A DNA stretch of 64,000 bases from Eublepharis macularius (taxonomy: Eukaryota; Chordata; Lepidosauria; Squamata; Eublepharidae): contig NC_072801.1 of assembly GCF_028583425.1 (NCBI RefSeq), forward strand, positions 13,040,001-13,104,000, read 5' to 3'. The position numbers and the translations under genes were made by a program. Below, one piece after another: positions 21,738-34,165 of the stretch (position 1 is its first letter; each line of letters opens with the position of its first letter). The notes under the pieces are model-generated. The model searched no databases. It was not told where the DNA came from and was given only the letters and a program-made list of their open reading frames with translations.

Positions 21738-22152
21738 CAAAATATCTGACACGGGAAGAACACATGTCGGGAGGTGCAATGTTAGCTGGGAAGGGTAGTT
21801 TTAAAAGACAGAGCCAACAGCAGGGCAGAGGCTTGGCTATACACTGGAGCTGTGTGAATGGGCTGTGAAACACCAGAAGGGAAACTTCAGCCCATTATAA
21901 CCTCTCCAGGTCCAAGCCCAGCTCTGTAAGGCAGCTGCAGCCCATTTCCATTCCTCGCTGCCCTCTGGTTGCAATCCTGTACAGTTTTAGACTGGAGAGG
22001 TGAAATTGAAAGAGCCTTTGGGGAGGCAAAGATGAAATGAACAAGCTGTCTGAGGAGCGATCTCTGCCGGCTCTGTCTTTTTCAACTACGCTTCCTGGCT
22101 AACATTGCGTATCCCTATGCTTGAGGAACATGCACCGAGGCATCTCGTGTAG
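21738..22152. mobile_element. TIR MITE (GAAGAACACATG arm)
   Basis: Shares the full length of the element at 43358, e.g. TTTTAGACTGGAGAGGTGAA, with inverted ends around GACACGGGAAGAACACATG. Confidence 0.7.
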
Positions 22153-22502
22153 AGACGTTGAGTACATGGCAACTTCATGTGCCGGGTTTGATCCCTGACC
22201 TCTCCCATTCAAAGTTATGATCCACAACCACATGAGTATTGCAAAGCACAGGAAGATTGTGACATGATTATCAATCAACATATGCATTAGAAAATGCCCT
22301 TTTGGTTTTCACACATGCACTCCAGCAGTGGAAGAGGGGCTAAAAGGGACTTTGAAGCAGAGGCTCTCAAACTGTAGGACCCCCCCCATTGAGTCGTGAC
22401 ACTCCCACGGGGTTGTGAGGCCAGGAGGAACAGGATGACCTGGAAGAGAAGACTCTGCGTTGCTCAACGGCAAATTTACACAAGATGTGGAACCATCACT
22501 AA

Positions 22503-22591
22503 CAGTGCAATCCTAAGCAGAGTTACACCAGTCTAAGCCCATTCATTTCAATGGGCTTGGACCAGTGTAACTCTGCTTAGGATTGCTCTGA
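22503..22591. repeat. Short palindromic repeat (GTGCAATCCTAAGCAGAGTT)
   Basis: AGCAGAGTTACACC … AGTGTAACTCTGCTTAGGAT hairpin around CATTTCAATGG. Relatives near 51243-51310 and 51912-51985. Confidence 0.65.
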
Positions 22592-22908
22592 AAATGTAGG
22601 ATGTTGCTTAATAATGCTTTACATAAAACTAAACACGGGGAAAGTGCCAACTTGTTCCGCGTCAGCTGATGTCAGTTTCTTACGTTTTATGTTCGGGAGG
22701 GGGAAAGTAGTGCGGTGGTATTTTGCAGGTCGATCTCAAAAAAATAGATGTGGGTCTGAAGTCCAAGAAGTCGCAGACTTCCTGCTTTAATGGCATGTGT
22801 GAATTTGGTCCTAGTGTGGAGCTCTAGGCAGCCCCTGCCAGGCAGAGTGGACAGATGGACCACAGGTCTGATCCAATATAGTGCAGCTTCTATTTTTTGG
22901 GAGACGGC

Positions 22909-23284
22909 CAGGGCTTTTTTCCAGCTGGAACGTGGCGGAACAGAGTTCTGGCACCTCTTGAAAATGGTCACATGGCTGGTGGCCTCGCCCCCTGATCTCC
23001 AGACAGAAGGGAGTTTAGATCCTATCTAAACTCCTCTCTGTCTGGAAATGAGGGGGCGGGGCCACCATCCATGTGACCATTTTCACCAAAGGTGACTTAA
23101 ACTTTATAAAACTCCCCCCTTATTCCAGCTGACCCAAAGGGATGTCATTGTGCGGTCCTGGGAGCATGCACACTCTTTGTGCACGTGCATGTGGTACCAG
23201 GGACACTACCTCCCACCAAGAGTTGCCCCCTGTGCTGGCAACCCACTGAGTTCCACCACCTCTTTTCCCAGAAAAAAAGCCCTG
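22909..23284. mobile_element. hAT MITE, long form
   Basis: 376 bp, target duplication GAGACGGC / GAGATGGC; inner palindrome around CTCCAGACAGA. Confidence 0.85.
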
Positions 23285-23559
23285 GAGATGGCAAATAAGA
23301 GACAGACTCTGAACTTTCAGGGGGGCGGGTGTCATGAAAGAATGGAAGTGTCGTGGGCTGGTCCAGTAGCGTGATCAGAGCCCATTCCAAAGTCAGTCCA
23401 AGGTCAGTCCAAATAGCAAGGTCAGGTGGTCCAAAGGTCAGTTTACCAGCAAGGTTTGAGGGCTAGGCAAAGGCAGAGTCCAAAGGTTGGAAGAGCAAGA
23501 CACAATTCAATGGAGTGGTCATTAGAGGCTGAAGATTTTCAAGCTCAGGTTTGAGTTAA

Positions 23560-24072
23560 ATCCAAAAAACCATGCTATTAAACATTTTACCAAATAATGT
23601 TACAAAAGAACAGGGAGACCTCTTTCGTTACATGGTGACAGCAGCAAGAGTATTATATATGCAGCAAAATGGAAAACAGATACGTGCCCTGACGTGTCAG
23701 AGTGGATAGGTAAGATCTATGAATGGCCAAATTAACTACTTACGTACATAATAGACCAATAGCTGAATTTGGGGGGAAATGGAAGGATTACGTTGACTAT
23801 TTAGGCTAAAATTAAGATAAATTAAGGTAACTCGATACAAGATAAGAAGATAAAACACAGGGAAATAATTAACTAAAATAGTTGTTATTAAAGTTTGAGT
23901 GTAAGTAACCAAGGAGAAGGAAGGAGAGCTATTACCCAATTAAGTGGTGTTGTTATATATTCTGATTGTGTCTTTTTATTAGTTTAGTTTAATTTCAAAT
24001 GTAGTGCTTGTATAAGTTTTTGTGCACTTTCTATTGCTACATTTTTCAATATAATTTTTATATTAAAAAATG
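23560..24072 (+). mobile_element. L1 3' end fragment
   Basis: Reads LPNNVTKEQGDLFRYMVTAA, then RVLYMQQNGKQIRAL, resembling the L1 ORF2 C-terminus, followed by an A/T-rich tail ending TTTTATATTAAAAAATGG. Confidence 0.55.
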
Positions 24073-24327
24073 GACCGGCCACAGCAGTGGCAGGATTCTG
24101 ACATGTTGCTTCCACGCCTCCTGGTCTTCTATGGCTGGGTTTTATAGTGAGGCTGGGCTTGCAGCCAGCTGCTTGGGAGCTACCCTGTGGTTACTTCTCA
24201 TCGCTATCCACCAGCAGCTGGCGTCTGGCCAGGAGGCATGGGCTTTGATGCCTCTCCTGCAGCTCCATATGCTGCCTTTGTGTGTGACACTCTGGGTGAA
24301 GTTGGAGGTTTGGACATGCTTGGCTGC

Positions 24328-24495
24328 ACTTCACCAGTGGTGTGGGAGTTGCAGGGTATTGGTGCCTCTGCCTCGGCTGCTAACTGAGGACTTGGATCAA
24401 CAGGTGGCTGAGCTTCACTGGTGGTGTTGGAGCTGGAGGGTGTTGGTGCCTCTGCCTCGGCTGCTGACCGTGGACTCTGATCAGCCAGCAGCTGT
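24328..24495. repeat. Two tandem units of about 84 bp
   Basis: Two diverged units share TTGGTGCCTCTGCCTCGG and CTTCACYRGTGGTG. They lie in GC-rich sequence (24073-24600) that continues a repeat-like block from 23330 on the other side of the L1 fragment. Confidence 0.55.
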
Positions 24496-24599
24496 TCTCC
24501 CTAATCACCGGCTTCTGCTGAGTCAGGGCTGGCTACGGAGGCTCCTCTCCTCCTGAGGAGTCCTCACCATCACTGATCCCCACAACAGCAAGAGTGTGA

Positions 24600-26640
24600 A
24601 CAATATGTCAGTTTTTACTTACAGTATCAGTAGACTTATCCAAATCTCCATGGAGAAATCTGGAAGGAGGCCCATTGTAGCTCTGTGCCTCCGGATTTTC
24701 TTGGTCTGAATCTCCACTTACGACCTTTGAAACTGTAGGCACTCTTGGATGAGATGAGATAATGATTTGTGTTGCTGTTCTTATCGGCTTCAGGAAATTT
24801 GGTGATTGAATGAGTTGATGACTGAATGAGTTGACCATTTATGTCCTGTGTAAGGAGTCCTGTGAAACTTATCCTTATTTGGCTGTTACTTTGGGGGCCC
24901 ACCCCCAAAGAAGGGGAAATCAACTGAGCTGAGAAGGATTGTGCAACTGGTACCTAATCTCTGGAGTTCATAAGATCTTGCCCCAAAAAATGACAAATGA
25001 GTGAAGAACCAGCAGTTTTAATGTTACATGATGTGATTATTGTAGAATTGTTATCATATCTATATGCGAACCATTAGGGTCATCTGAAAGCTCGTACAAT
25101 GGAAGGGATGCGGAAAGAATTCCATCCTAAAACAGAGATCCAAGGTTCTGGGAAGTATTTCTGGTTCGGCAAAGGCCTTGCTGATTTCCTTTAATGGTCA
25201 TTTCATAGGTATGCAGCCTTTTATGGTTTTTACCCGGAGCACTGTAGTATGTCAACAAACCAGTTCATTTGGTTGTTACTTAACCTTGATGCTTGTGTCA
25301 CAGCCTTTGTTGAGAGCCAGAATGATATAGCGGTTAAAGGAGACTTTGGCAAAAGCAGTGAGTCTCCATTTCAAAAAAAACCAAAACCTTGAACTGATTT
25401 TTTTTAGAAAAAAGGGGGGAAAGTGCCTTTTAAAATTGGAGGCAGTAGATGAAAGGTGGCGGGGGGGGGGAGGTTGTTGTGAGAAAAGCACTGTAATTAC
25501 ATGTGGGGTTGTAATCACGCATATAGGGGTGTCTGAATCATTTGGACACATCTGAATAGCTCCACAGTCAGCTCCCCAAATGTAACCATTGCTGTATCAA
25601 GCTCAGTGTTTTGTATCTGCCAATGGCAGGAGTACTAAGAAGGGAGGGAAGAGAGAAATGCAGGAGAATTACATTCTGGTACATAGACCCTTCGGGGGGA
25701 GATTGTACAGATCCAATCTCTAAACACATCTGTTTTGGGAGTTCACCGCCATCTTGTCTCTATACATTTTGTGAGTGTGAGAGAGAGAAAGAGTGTTTAA
25801 TGAAATGTGGTATTTTCCACATGTACAAGTTACCTGCATCATGTATGTCTGTTGACATTTTTTCTTCTATGCTACCCTTGCGAGAAAGCAAGAAACCAAG
25901 CAAACGATCTCCTTCACCCCCGTCTTTGGAGTCTTGATCTCCAGGGGCTTGCTTCCCTGGACTCCATGAAGGAACGGCCAGCCAAATAAGCAATTAAATA
26001 ATAAACACTGGGGGTGGGGTTTCCCAAGTTCAAGATGCTTACGTGATGCTGAAAGCCCGTTGAATTTTAATTTGGAAACCTCAACACCTTTCATCGTTGC
26101 TTCTCTTAACAATCTGGCGGACAGACCATATTAGGAGTGAAAGAAGTTCACATGCTGTACTCATTTGGACCTTGGACTCTCTGTGGAAAACACGAGTGTC
26201 AGGTGAAAGCACCAATTATTTGTTCTACAGTGTAGACATAAAGGCTGATGACAGATGAACTCCAAACTGACCCTTGAACTCATTTCATCCCATCATTAGA
26301 CTGCAATCTCTCTTCTGATTGACAGAGGCCAACCATTTCCCCCATTTAAACCATGTTCAGAAACCTAATAGACATTCTTTCAGTGGTGACCTTGGCTTGT
26401 TTGTGTCCTCCTGAGGGTACCAAATGATGTCATCTGCCAATTTGCCCGAGAGAGTTCAAACTCAGAGAGAGCGCCATTGTCAGAGCCCAGTGTAATGTGA
26501 AATACATGATCCAGGAGCTGCCATACCCTTTATATGAAGAAAGACACGGGCTCTCTAAGTATGCAATTAAAGCCACTCTTATTTCAATTCAATATAAGTA
26601 CTAAACAGAAGTATTCATTCCTCCTGTCCTTAGCCCATCT
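24600..26640. other. Gene-free stretch
   Basis: No recognised gene or repeat. A poly-purine patch occurs at 25375-25475. Confidence 0.4.
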
Positions 26641-26689
26641 TATTATGGAGAAGAATTTCTTCTGATACCGAGATGATTTTTTCATACAG

Positions 26690-26995
26690 ATCAAAGGAGT
26701 TAAGAGCCCGGCAGCACTCTCGATCACAAATTTGTACATGCAGAGACTGGAGAAATCATTCATATTAAATGGGGATCAGAATCCTTACCACCAGTATTTG
26801 ATCTACTATGGCCGCTTCATAGACGATATTTTCGCCATTTTTGCTAATCAGGAAGCAGTGGACTTATGGGCTAAATGGCTCAATACCATCGACCCCAATA
26901 TTAAATTCACCAGTGCTAGTGACATGCAAACAAGTCAGTTACTTAGATGTAACAGTTTATAAAAAGACCACACATCAATTGGCTGTATGCACATT
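26690..26995 (+). mobile_element. Penelope-like reverse transcriptase fragment
   Basis: The frame from 26732 reads TNLYMQRLEKSF before and YGRFIDDIFAIF at the polymerase catalytic motif, then WLNTIDPNIKFTSASD; the homology continues after a frameshift as DVTVYKKTTHQLAV. RT of Penelope type (RFIDDIF … PTIKFT) fits best; short and decayed. Confidence 0.6.
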
Positions 26996-27744
26996 TCGTA
27001 AGAATACTGAAATAATGTCAATAATTTATTTATCACACATTGTAATTGCATACTTTTGTTTAGTACTATTTTGTTTGCTCTCTCTTTAAGAGCCTCAGTA
27101 TACCCTTTATATGTACTTGATTCTTTCAGAAGAATATCTGGATACTGTTTGGAAATGCAGAGTCTCAGCAATTACTAACATATTCTTAATTTCACTCTAG
27201 GTTCTTTTGTGCAGAAGATGGAATATCATGAGATATCACTTGTCTTGCCAAGATAAGAAAAGATGCACATGGTGAAACCGATTCCCTCTTCTGCACAATG
27301 ATTAAAGACACAGGAGCCCAGCGTTCCTTTTCATACCATATTTTGGAACCTGTCCTTGGTATTGCCCCTTTAACATCTGTCTGAGCAGCAGCAATCAGCA
27401 GGTGGCCATGCTTAGCTCTGTATTGCGTTGTGAGAAGAGCAGACATTGGCCCAAGACTCCTGTGTGTTTAATTAGGAAAGGTCCAGGGCAAAACTCGTGT
27501 GTCCTTCAGATGAAAAAACAGTGACTGCTTGGAAGCTGGGTATATCTTGCTGACTCACTGTGCTACAAAACTGAGTCAGTAGTGCAGGTGTGAGGTATTC
27601 TGCTATAAAGCATGCTTCTGGGGGGAAATGCAAGGAGGTCATGTGAAAAGTTTCACTTGCTGATTCCCTGTTAAATGCAGTAGACCAGTCCTGACTATTG
27701 AGGGGGAGGGCTATAAACAACCCCTACTGGATACCCATCCCCAG

Positions 27745-28320
27745 ATAATAAAAGGCAAGCCATATTGGTGACGACTCACTTTTTATCCTCGCACAGGCAC
27801 ACTCTGGCCTTGAGGTTACGGCGAAGCGCCTGCTTGCCGCCAGGAGGAGGCACGTAGCATTGATGGCCTAAGGACTCCTCCCTGCACCTCCCATCAGCAC
27901 CCTCCTGCTCTGGCCTCCAGGCCTCTGCAAAGTGCCCATTTGCTTCCAGGAGGAGTGCTCAGGCCATTGATTTGCTGAGACCCCTCGTGGCAGCAAGCGG
28001 GCACTTCATGGCAGCCCCCAGGCCATAGCAGGAGGGCACTGAGGGGAAGAAGAGCAGACTAAAAATCAATCTTCACGCAAGCACGTTGCTAAGAAGAGGC
28101 CTGCCAAATTGATGGCCTAACCACTTCTACCCGCGCCTCACCTGAATGTCGCTGAGGAGGAGGCGGAAGCCCCAGTGGTGTTGGGCGCCTGGCCGTGCTT
28201 GCCTGGAAGGGGTCCCCGCTCCATCATCTGGAGCTTATTCTCTCCTCTGTAAAGAAGCCTGGCTGCAATCCTGACGACAGTTTTCTCAGAGTAAGCTCTA
28301 TTGATTGTTATGTTTCATGA
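27745..28320. other. GC-rich dispersed-repeat-like block
   Basis: Imperfect internal repeats of CAGGAGGAG and GGCCATTGATTTGC-type blocks, 27780-28250; its continuation after the SINE at 28581-28665 ends ACAACGGGCTTCGTTGCTAG. Looks like an unclassified repeat rather than a gene. Confidence 0.35.
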
Positions 28321-28580
28321 AAATAATAATAATAACAATAATAACATTCGATTTATAATACCGCCCTTCAGGACAACTTAATGCCCACTCAGAGCGGTTT
28401 ACAAAGTGTTATTATTACCCCACAACAATCACCCTGTGAGGTGGGTGGGGCTAAGAGAGCTCAAGAGAACTGTGACTCGCCCAAGGTCACCCAGCTGGCT
28501 TTGTGGAGGAGTGGGGAATCAAACCCGGCTCTCCAGATTAGAGTCCCGTGCTCTTAACCACTACACCAAACTGGCTCTCA
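28321..28580 (-). repeat. tRNA-derived SINE (Sauria-SINE-like)
   Basis: Reverse copy with AATAATAATAACAATAATAA tail side and CTCTTAACCACTACACCAAA head side. Confidence 0.82.
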
Positions 28581-28915
28581 AATAATAAAAAAAAATAAAA
28601 AAAATGACCAACAACAGTTTTCTAGAGCCCATTGTACTTTTTCACACAACGGGCTTCGTTGCTAGTCTCCAGACAACAAATGGATTGAATCTGCTTTGGT
28701 CATCAGGGATTCCCACAACATACCTCAGGACTTACAGCTTTGTGGTATGCTGAGAATTCCTTATCAAAACTTCCCAGCGGCTTCTCAGAATTGTCATCCC
28801 AAGATTCCTTGGAGAAAGGAAGACAAGCTCAATGGAGGCAACCAGGACTGTCCCACTGGAATCTGTTTGCATTACAGCGCTCTGGCCTGAATGCAGGGTT
28901 TGGTTGCCCCAGGAC

Positions 28916-29255
28916 CAGGGCAATAACAGCATCGAGACTGTTATTGTTATATTTCATTATGTATTGTTTATTGTTATATATAGTTATCTTATTGTCAGGG
29001 CTTTTTTTCAGCTGAAACGTGGTGGAACGGAGTTCCGGCACCTCTTGAAAATGGTCACATGGCCGGTGGCCCCGCCCCCTGATCTCCAGACAGAGGGGAG
29101 TTTAGATTACCCTCCACACCGCTAAGAGGCGTGGAGGGCAATCTAAACTCCCCTCTGTCTGGAGATCAGGGGGCAGGGCCACCGGCCATGTGACCATTTT
29201 CTCTGAGGGCAACCCACTGAGTTCCACCACCTCTTTTTCCAGAAAAAAAGCCCTG
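28916..29255. mobile_element. Chimeric hAT MITE
   Basis: The left end CAGGGC at 28916 is preceded by CCCAGGAC and the right end at 29255 followed by CTCGGGAC (6/8 match). Between them, 28928-29202 copies the sequence 30941-31215, including flank of another hAT MITE and its own CAGGGC end at 28996. Confidence 0.7.
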
Positions 29256-30119
29256 CTCGGGACAGCAAGTAGGGCTGCAGTGGGGCAAGCCAGGGTCAAC
29301 CCCCTGTACTCCCTTCGAAAACTGTAAGGAGATGACAAAGTTCCTGGAATAATAACCCAATACATGTATTATATAATTTAAGATATCATACTTAATTATG
29401 ATAAATGTATTAATAAACCATGAGTGTCAATTCACTAGACAGGAAACTTGTCTTCTTGTTCTCTAAGCCACTGCCCCAAAGGTCAAAGCTGGAAGGTCTG
29501 ACTGGTGAAGTCTAGTTTGCCACCTTAAGCAGTATGAAATAACTACATTGGAGCCCCTCAGCCTTATGGAGCCCTGCGGAATTGACTCCACCGCACACAC
29601 ACATACCTGACAGTAAACCAGGTGTTGCTTACAATGCCTTAACTGTTTTTTTCTTGAGGAGTTGGCCATCTAACTCATGCGCAATGATAATCGGAAGTTG
29701 CCCCAGCCCCCTGTGAAGAGATAAGTGATGGGTACGCATGGATTCCTCATGAGTGCACAGCGAGCATCCCCAAGCACGGAGAGAACTTGCAAAATGCTGC
29801 ATGCTCTGTGGAGGCTGTTCCTGCTGGCCTGGCCTTCACAGTCCTTGATGGGGTCAGAGAAGTTTCCACTGTGGCTTGCAGCCCATGGTGAGCTCATTGC
29901 ATGTGTCAATGTTTGGCAGTTGGTAGCTGCAAGTAGGAGCAATTCTCAGCCGGTATTGGATTCAGGGACACTGGAAGGGTAAGTGGTGGTTGCTCCTTTG
30001 TTCTCTGGTCACATTGACATTGTTGGTAGATGAAAAAGGAAAGCACAATTTGTTCCAGGAACAAATTGAACTAGTTGCAACCAGGAGATCAGTGTCTCTT
30101 AGTTCCCCCTTGACATTTT

Positions 30120-30865
30120 TTTTAAGACACTGTACATTAGGTGAATACTCTGGAGAAGTGGACAGTTGTGAACAGGATGCAATTCAACATAGGTAAGTGC
30201 ACAGTATTACAGCTGGGCCACAAAAATGTGAAGCACAAATACTGGATGGGGGATACACCTCTGGGTAGTAGTGTATGCGAAAGAGATCTCGGAGTAAGAG
30301 TGGACTGTAAACTAAATATGAGCAGTCAGTGTGATGCAGTGGGAAAAAAGGAAAACTCAGAAGGGCCATAGCATCGAAATCGCAGGAGGTCATAGCCCCT
30401 CTCTATACTGCCTTGGTCAGGCCACACCTGGAGTACCGTGTGCAGTTCTGGAGGCCTCACTTCAAAAAGGATGTGGACAAAATGGAGAGGGTGCAGAGGA
30501 GAGAGACGAGGATGATCAGGGGTCTGGAGACTGAGCCCTACGAGGAAAGGCTGAGGGCCTTGGGAATGTTTCGTTTGGAGAAGAGGAGGTTGAGGGGGGA
30601 CATGATTGCTCTCTTTAAGTATTTGAAAGGCTGTCATTTGGAGGAGGGCAGGGAGCTGTTCCAGTTGCAGCAGAGGGTAGGACCCAAAGCAACGGGCTTA
30701 AATTACATGCACAAAGGTACCGGCTGGATATTAGGAAAAACCTTTTCATGGTCAGAGTAGTTCAAAGGTGGAATCAGCTGCCTAGGGAGGTGGTGAGCTC
30801 CCCTTTACTGGCAGTTTTCAAGAAGAGGCTGGATTGTCAGGGATGTAGTTTCTAGGATGAAGTGC
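30120..30865 (+). mobile_element. CR1 LINE ORF2 C-terminal fragment
   Basis: Reads MQFNIGKCTVLQLG, then ERDLGVRVDCKLNMSSQC, then [20 protein letters not shown] and [13 protein letters not shown]…[14 protein letters not shown], diagnostic of the CR1 family end. Several frame changes; inactive. Confidence 0.85.
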
Positions 30866-31008
30866 CGCACCTACTGACTTGGCTATTACCAATGAGGCTA
30901 TGAAGTATGGGGTTGCATTTAGATGCAGAAAATAGGATTGAGCATCGAGACTGTTATTGTTATATTTCATTATGTATTGTTTATTGTTATATATAGTTAT
31001 CTTATTGT

Positions 31009-31339
31009 CAGGGCTTTTTTTCAGCTGAAACGTGGTGGAACGGAGTTCCGGCACCTCTTGAAAATGGTCACATGGCCGGTGGCCCCGCCCCCTGATCTCC
31101 AGACAGAGGGGAGTTTAGATTACCCTCCACACCGCTAAGAGGCGTGGAGGGCAATCTAAACTCCCCTCTGTCTGGAGATCAGGGGGCGGGGCCACCAGCC
31201 ATGTGACCATTTTCGCCAAGGGTGATTTAAACTTTAAAAAACTCTCCCCTTGTTCCAGCTGACCCAAAGTGACATCTTTGTGCAGTCCTGAGTTCCACCA
31301 CGGAGTCCCACCACCTCTTTTCCCAGAAAAAAAGCCCTA
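31009..31339. mobile_element. hAT MITE with perfect 8-bp duplication
   Basis: CTTATTGT at 31001-31008 and 31340-31347. Donor of the tract seen at 28928-29202. Confidence 0.87.
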
Positions 31340-31650
31340 CTTATTGTAATTTTGAGCATGATAGTTTCAATTTAAAATTTTTTTTAAAAAAGAGAGACTG
31401 AAATACAACACATCCCTTGGTTTCCAGCTTGAATTAACTACATCGGTCTGTCCGTCTCATCAGCCTCTCGGGTGTGGTTGGCCCTGCTTCCAGCAGCAAA
31501 AAAGAGAAGGAGAGTTTGATATGGTGAGTGAATCCAACCATGGTTGGTGGCAGAAACTTAATAGTGCAAGAACTGTTGATGTTATCCCTACAATCAGAGG
31601 TGACCTGAACCAACATGAAATTGTCGCACATTGAGGCATGCATCCATCAT

Positions 31651-31873
31651 TAAGTAGGACTGCCAACTCCTGGTTGGTTCTGGCATTTTGGGGGTGGAGC
31701 CTGGGGAGGGAGGAGTTTGGGGAAGGGAGGGACCTCAGCAGGGTATATAATGCCATAAACTGCACCCTCCAAGACAGTCATTTCCTCCAGGGGAACTGAT
31801 CTGTGTAGTCTGGAAAGTAGATGTAGTTCTGGGAGCTCTCCAGACCCCACCTGTAAGTTGGCAACCTTGATAT
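31651..31873. mobile_element. hAT-like MITE (GGTTGCCAACTCC ends)
   Basis: TAGGACTGCCAACTCCTGG to AAGTTGGCAACCTTGA with the same interior (CAGTCATTTCCTCCAGGGG). Confidence 0.7.
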
Positions 31874-33448
31874 TAAGGGTAGCAGGTTTTCTATCTGTGG
31901 AAGAGGCTGGAGAACGAAGAGACTGCTGTGCAGCATGGCAGTTTTTTTCTCTTTGGGTAGCAAAAGATTGGAGGCTGGTCATGTAATTTGTTTTCCCCAC
32001 AGCCTGAAGCCTTTGGGAGTCAACATTGGGTGATTCCTTCCGTCCCAGTCAATCGGAGCAGCAGGCCGTACTCCTTTACATCTTTTTTAAATCAAGGAGC
32101 TGATTTGTTATGTTTTTCTGCTTTTGTGGTCTGCGGATGAGTCTTTGTGCTATTATTTCACAAACGATGAAGAGTTTTAGCATGAGTTAGAAAGCATAGT
32201 TTTGGCTAGCAACTTCCAAACGGCTTCCTACATTCACCCTTTGTTTAAAGGACGAAACTGTTTCTATTGCGCTGTTGTGAATTGCCACTTTTGCAATTTC
32301 CACCATACGGCAAAATGTGTGATAGCATGATGTAATAGTGTAAACAGCTCAAGCTGAAACAAATGGGGGTATGCTTTCGCCAAAGCCAGGAAACAGAACG
32401 GGAAATAGATCCGTGGTCGTGATCAAACACAACCTTCTATGTAGTAGAGGAAAACCTGGAGGTAAATTTTTTTCAACACAATATCCACCACGGTGTGGGG
32501 CCTTTGTTATAACTCCTCCTGCTGCTAATGCTGCAACAGCAGTGATTGTGGAGAGTGGTGCCACTGTGGAACCACCCACATAGAAGATCCCTTGACGCTA
32601 CGACAACCTGGCATTGTCATGTGACTCCGCTCCAATGATTGCCTCCGGAGTTTGCAAAAAGTGAGACACACAGTGTTGCTTTGTGTTTTGCACTTTACTC
32701 ACAAATTAGAGAGAGATGTTTTTGAAAACCGGTCTGAAAAGCACTGCAGGAAAGCTAAGCCACCCTGAGAAGAAAATTAGCCTTGTGTTTCCTTCCACGG
32801 GTAGATTTAGCATCAATAAAATGAAAATCAGGAGGCTGTTGCTTTTTCCTCCTGCCTCCTTGTGCGCGAGTCCTTGGCTAGGCACAGAGTCCTTTTAGGG
32901 TGACCTGAGCGTGTCAACTTACTTGTGTAATGAGGGAGGTCAGCAGAGTTCAGTACCAGAGGGAGACCTTCTGTTCTCTCTCTCTCTATAAACAGAGGAA
33001 AATAATCTCATGGTGCAAAGAGTGAAGCTGTTGCTTTCTACACTTCCAAAGGTACCATTTAGATCAGTACCAATAAAGAGTCAATGGGCAAGGCTGATGT
33101 GTTTGCAGGGCAGCTGAGTTCAGGCTAGATCTTATCCGAGCGATAGCCAGCATTCCTGGGGTAGATGGGGGCTAGCGCTATTCCCGACCAGGCAGGAAAC
33201 CAAGAAGTGGGTTGGGTCCAGTGGAAGAGATTTCCACTAGCAGAGTGGGACTTCCAGCTTATCTTTCTGCAGGCCAAACAGCTCCCCAAATGCTTCTCCT
33301 GGGGGGCACGTGGGTCCCCCCGGAATGGCATGAAGGGTGAATCTGCAGCAGCAGGCGGATGGTACCAAATCACGTCCCCCCCCACCCCACAACTTCTGTT
33401 TAGAAATCTACTGCTGAATCTAACCCACTGATTTCCTCTTAACTTAAG
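31874..33448. other. Gene-free stretch
   Basis: Nothing recognised apart from short simple runs such as (CT)n at 32978-32990. Confidence 0.4.
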
Positions 33449-33689
33449 CAGAGAGCAGAACCACAAGTGACAAAAGGCACAGGTTGGACACTTGTCAGCT
33501 TCCCTCAAGTTTTGATGGGAAATGTAGGCAGCTTGGCGGAATGTTGGACAAGTGACAGTTGAAAAGTCCATTGGACAGCAGTCAGAGAGCCAAGCTGCAA
33601 GGCCAGGATGCCTACATTTCCCATCAAAACTTGAGGGAAGCTGACAAGTGTCCAACCTGTGCCTTTTGTCACTTGTGGTTCTGCTCTGA
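33449..33689. mobile_element. Long-armed MITE with near-identical inverted repeats
   Basis: Left arm from GCAGAACCACAAGTGACAAA to GGAAATGTAGGCAGCTTGG and its mirror image on the right, nearly identical over about 80 bases, so recent. Flanked by TTAA within a few bases on each side. Confidence 0.75.
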
Positions 33690-33802
33690 GTCTTAACTGG
33701 TCCTCTTGCCAGTCTCAAATGCTTGCGCACTAATTGCATGTCGTAGAATTATTAGCATCAGTGAGCATATGAAACTACTTTATGCTGCCAAAAAAGATGG
33801 AA

Positions 33803-34165
33803 CAAGATGGGTAGCCGTGTTAGTCTGTCTATAGCAGTAGAAAAGAGCAAGAGTCCAGCAGCACCTATAAGACTAACAAAATTGTTGGTCGGTAGGGTTG
33901 CTAGCTCTGGGCTGGGAAATTCGTGGAGATTTGGGGGGGGGGTGGAGCCTGAAAAGGGTGGGATTTGGGAAGAGGAGGGGCCTCAGCAGGATATAAAGCA
34001 ACAGAGTCCACCCTTCAAAGCAGTCATTTTCTCCAGGGGAACTGATATCTGTTGCCTGGAGATCGGTTGTAATTCCAGGAGATCTCCAGCCACCACCTGG
34101 AGGCTGGCAACCCTAGTGGTAGGGTATGAGCTTTTGGGAGTCGTAGCTTACAGCTAAAGTCTTAC
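33803..34165. repeat. Hairpin SINE-like repeat interrupted by a hAT-like MITE
   Basis: Same subtype as 51316: AAGAGCAAGAGTCCAGCAGC up to 33892 and GGTAGGGTATGAGCTTTTGG from 34116; the MITE 33893-34115 lies between. Confidence 0.72.
33893..34115. mobile_element. hAT-like MITE (TAGGGTTGCCAG ends)
   Basis: TAGGGTTGCTAGCTCTGG to GGCTGGCAACCCTA, inserted in a hairpin SINE-like repeat. Confidence 0.75.

Noticed and set aside
24008-24556. 182-codon open frame
   Set aside because: Trp/Leu-rich translation of a GC-rich tandem duplication with no family similarity; starts in an L1 tail.
33125-33739. 204-codon open frame on the minus strand
   Set aside because: Runs through a palindromic MITE (33449-33689) and has no domain; chance frame.
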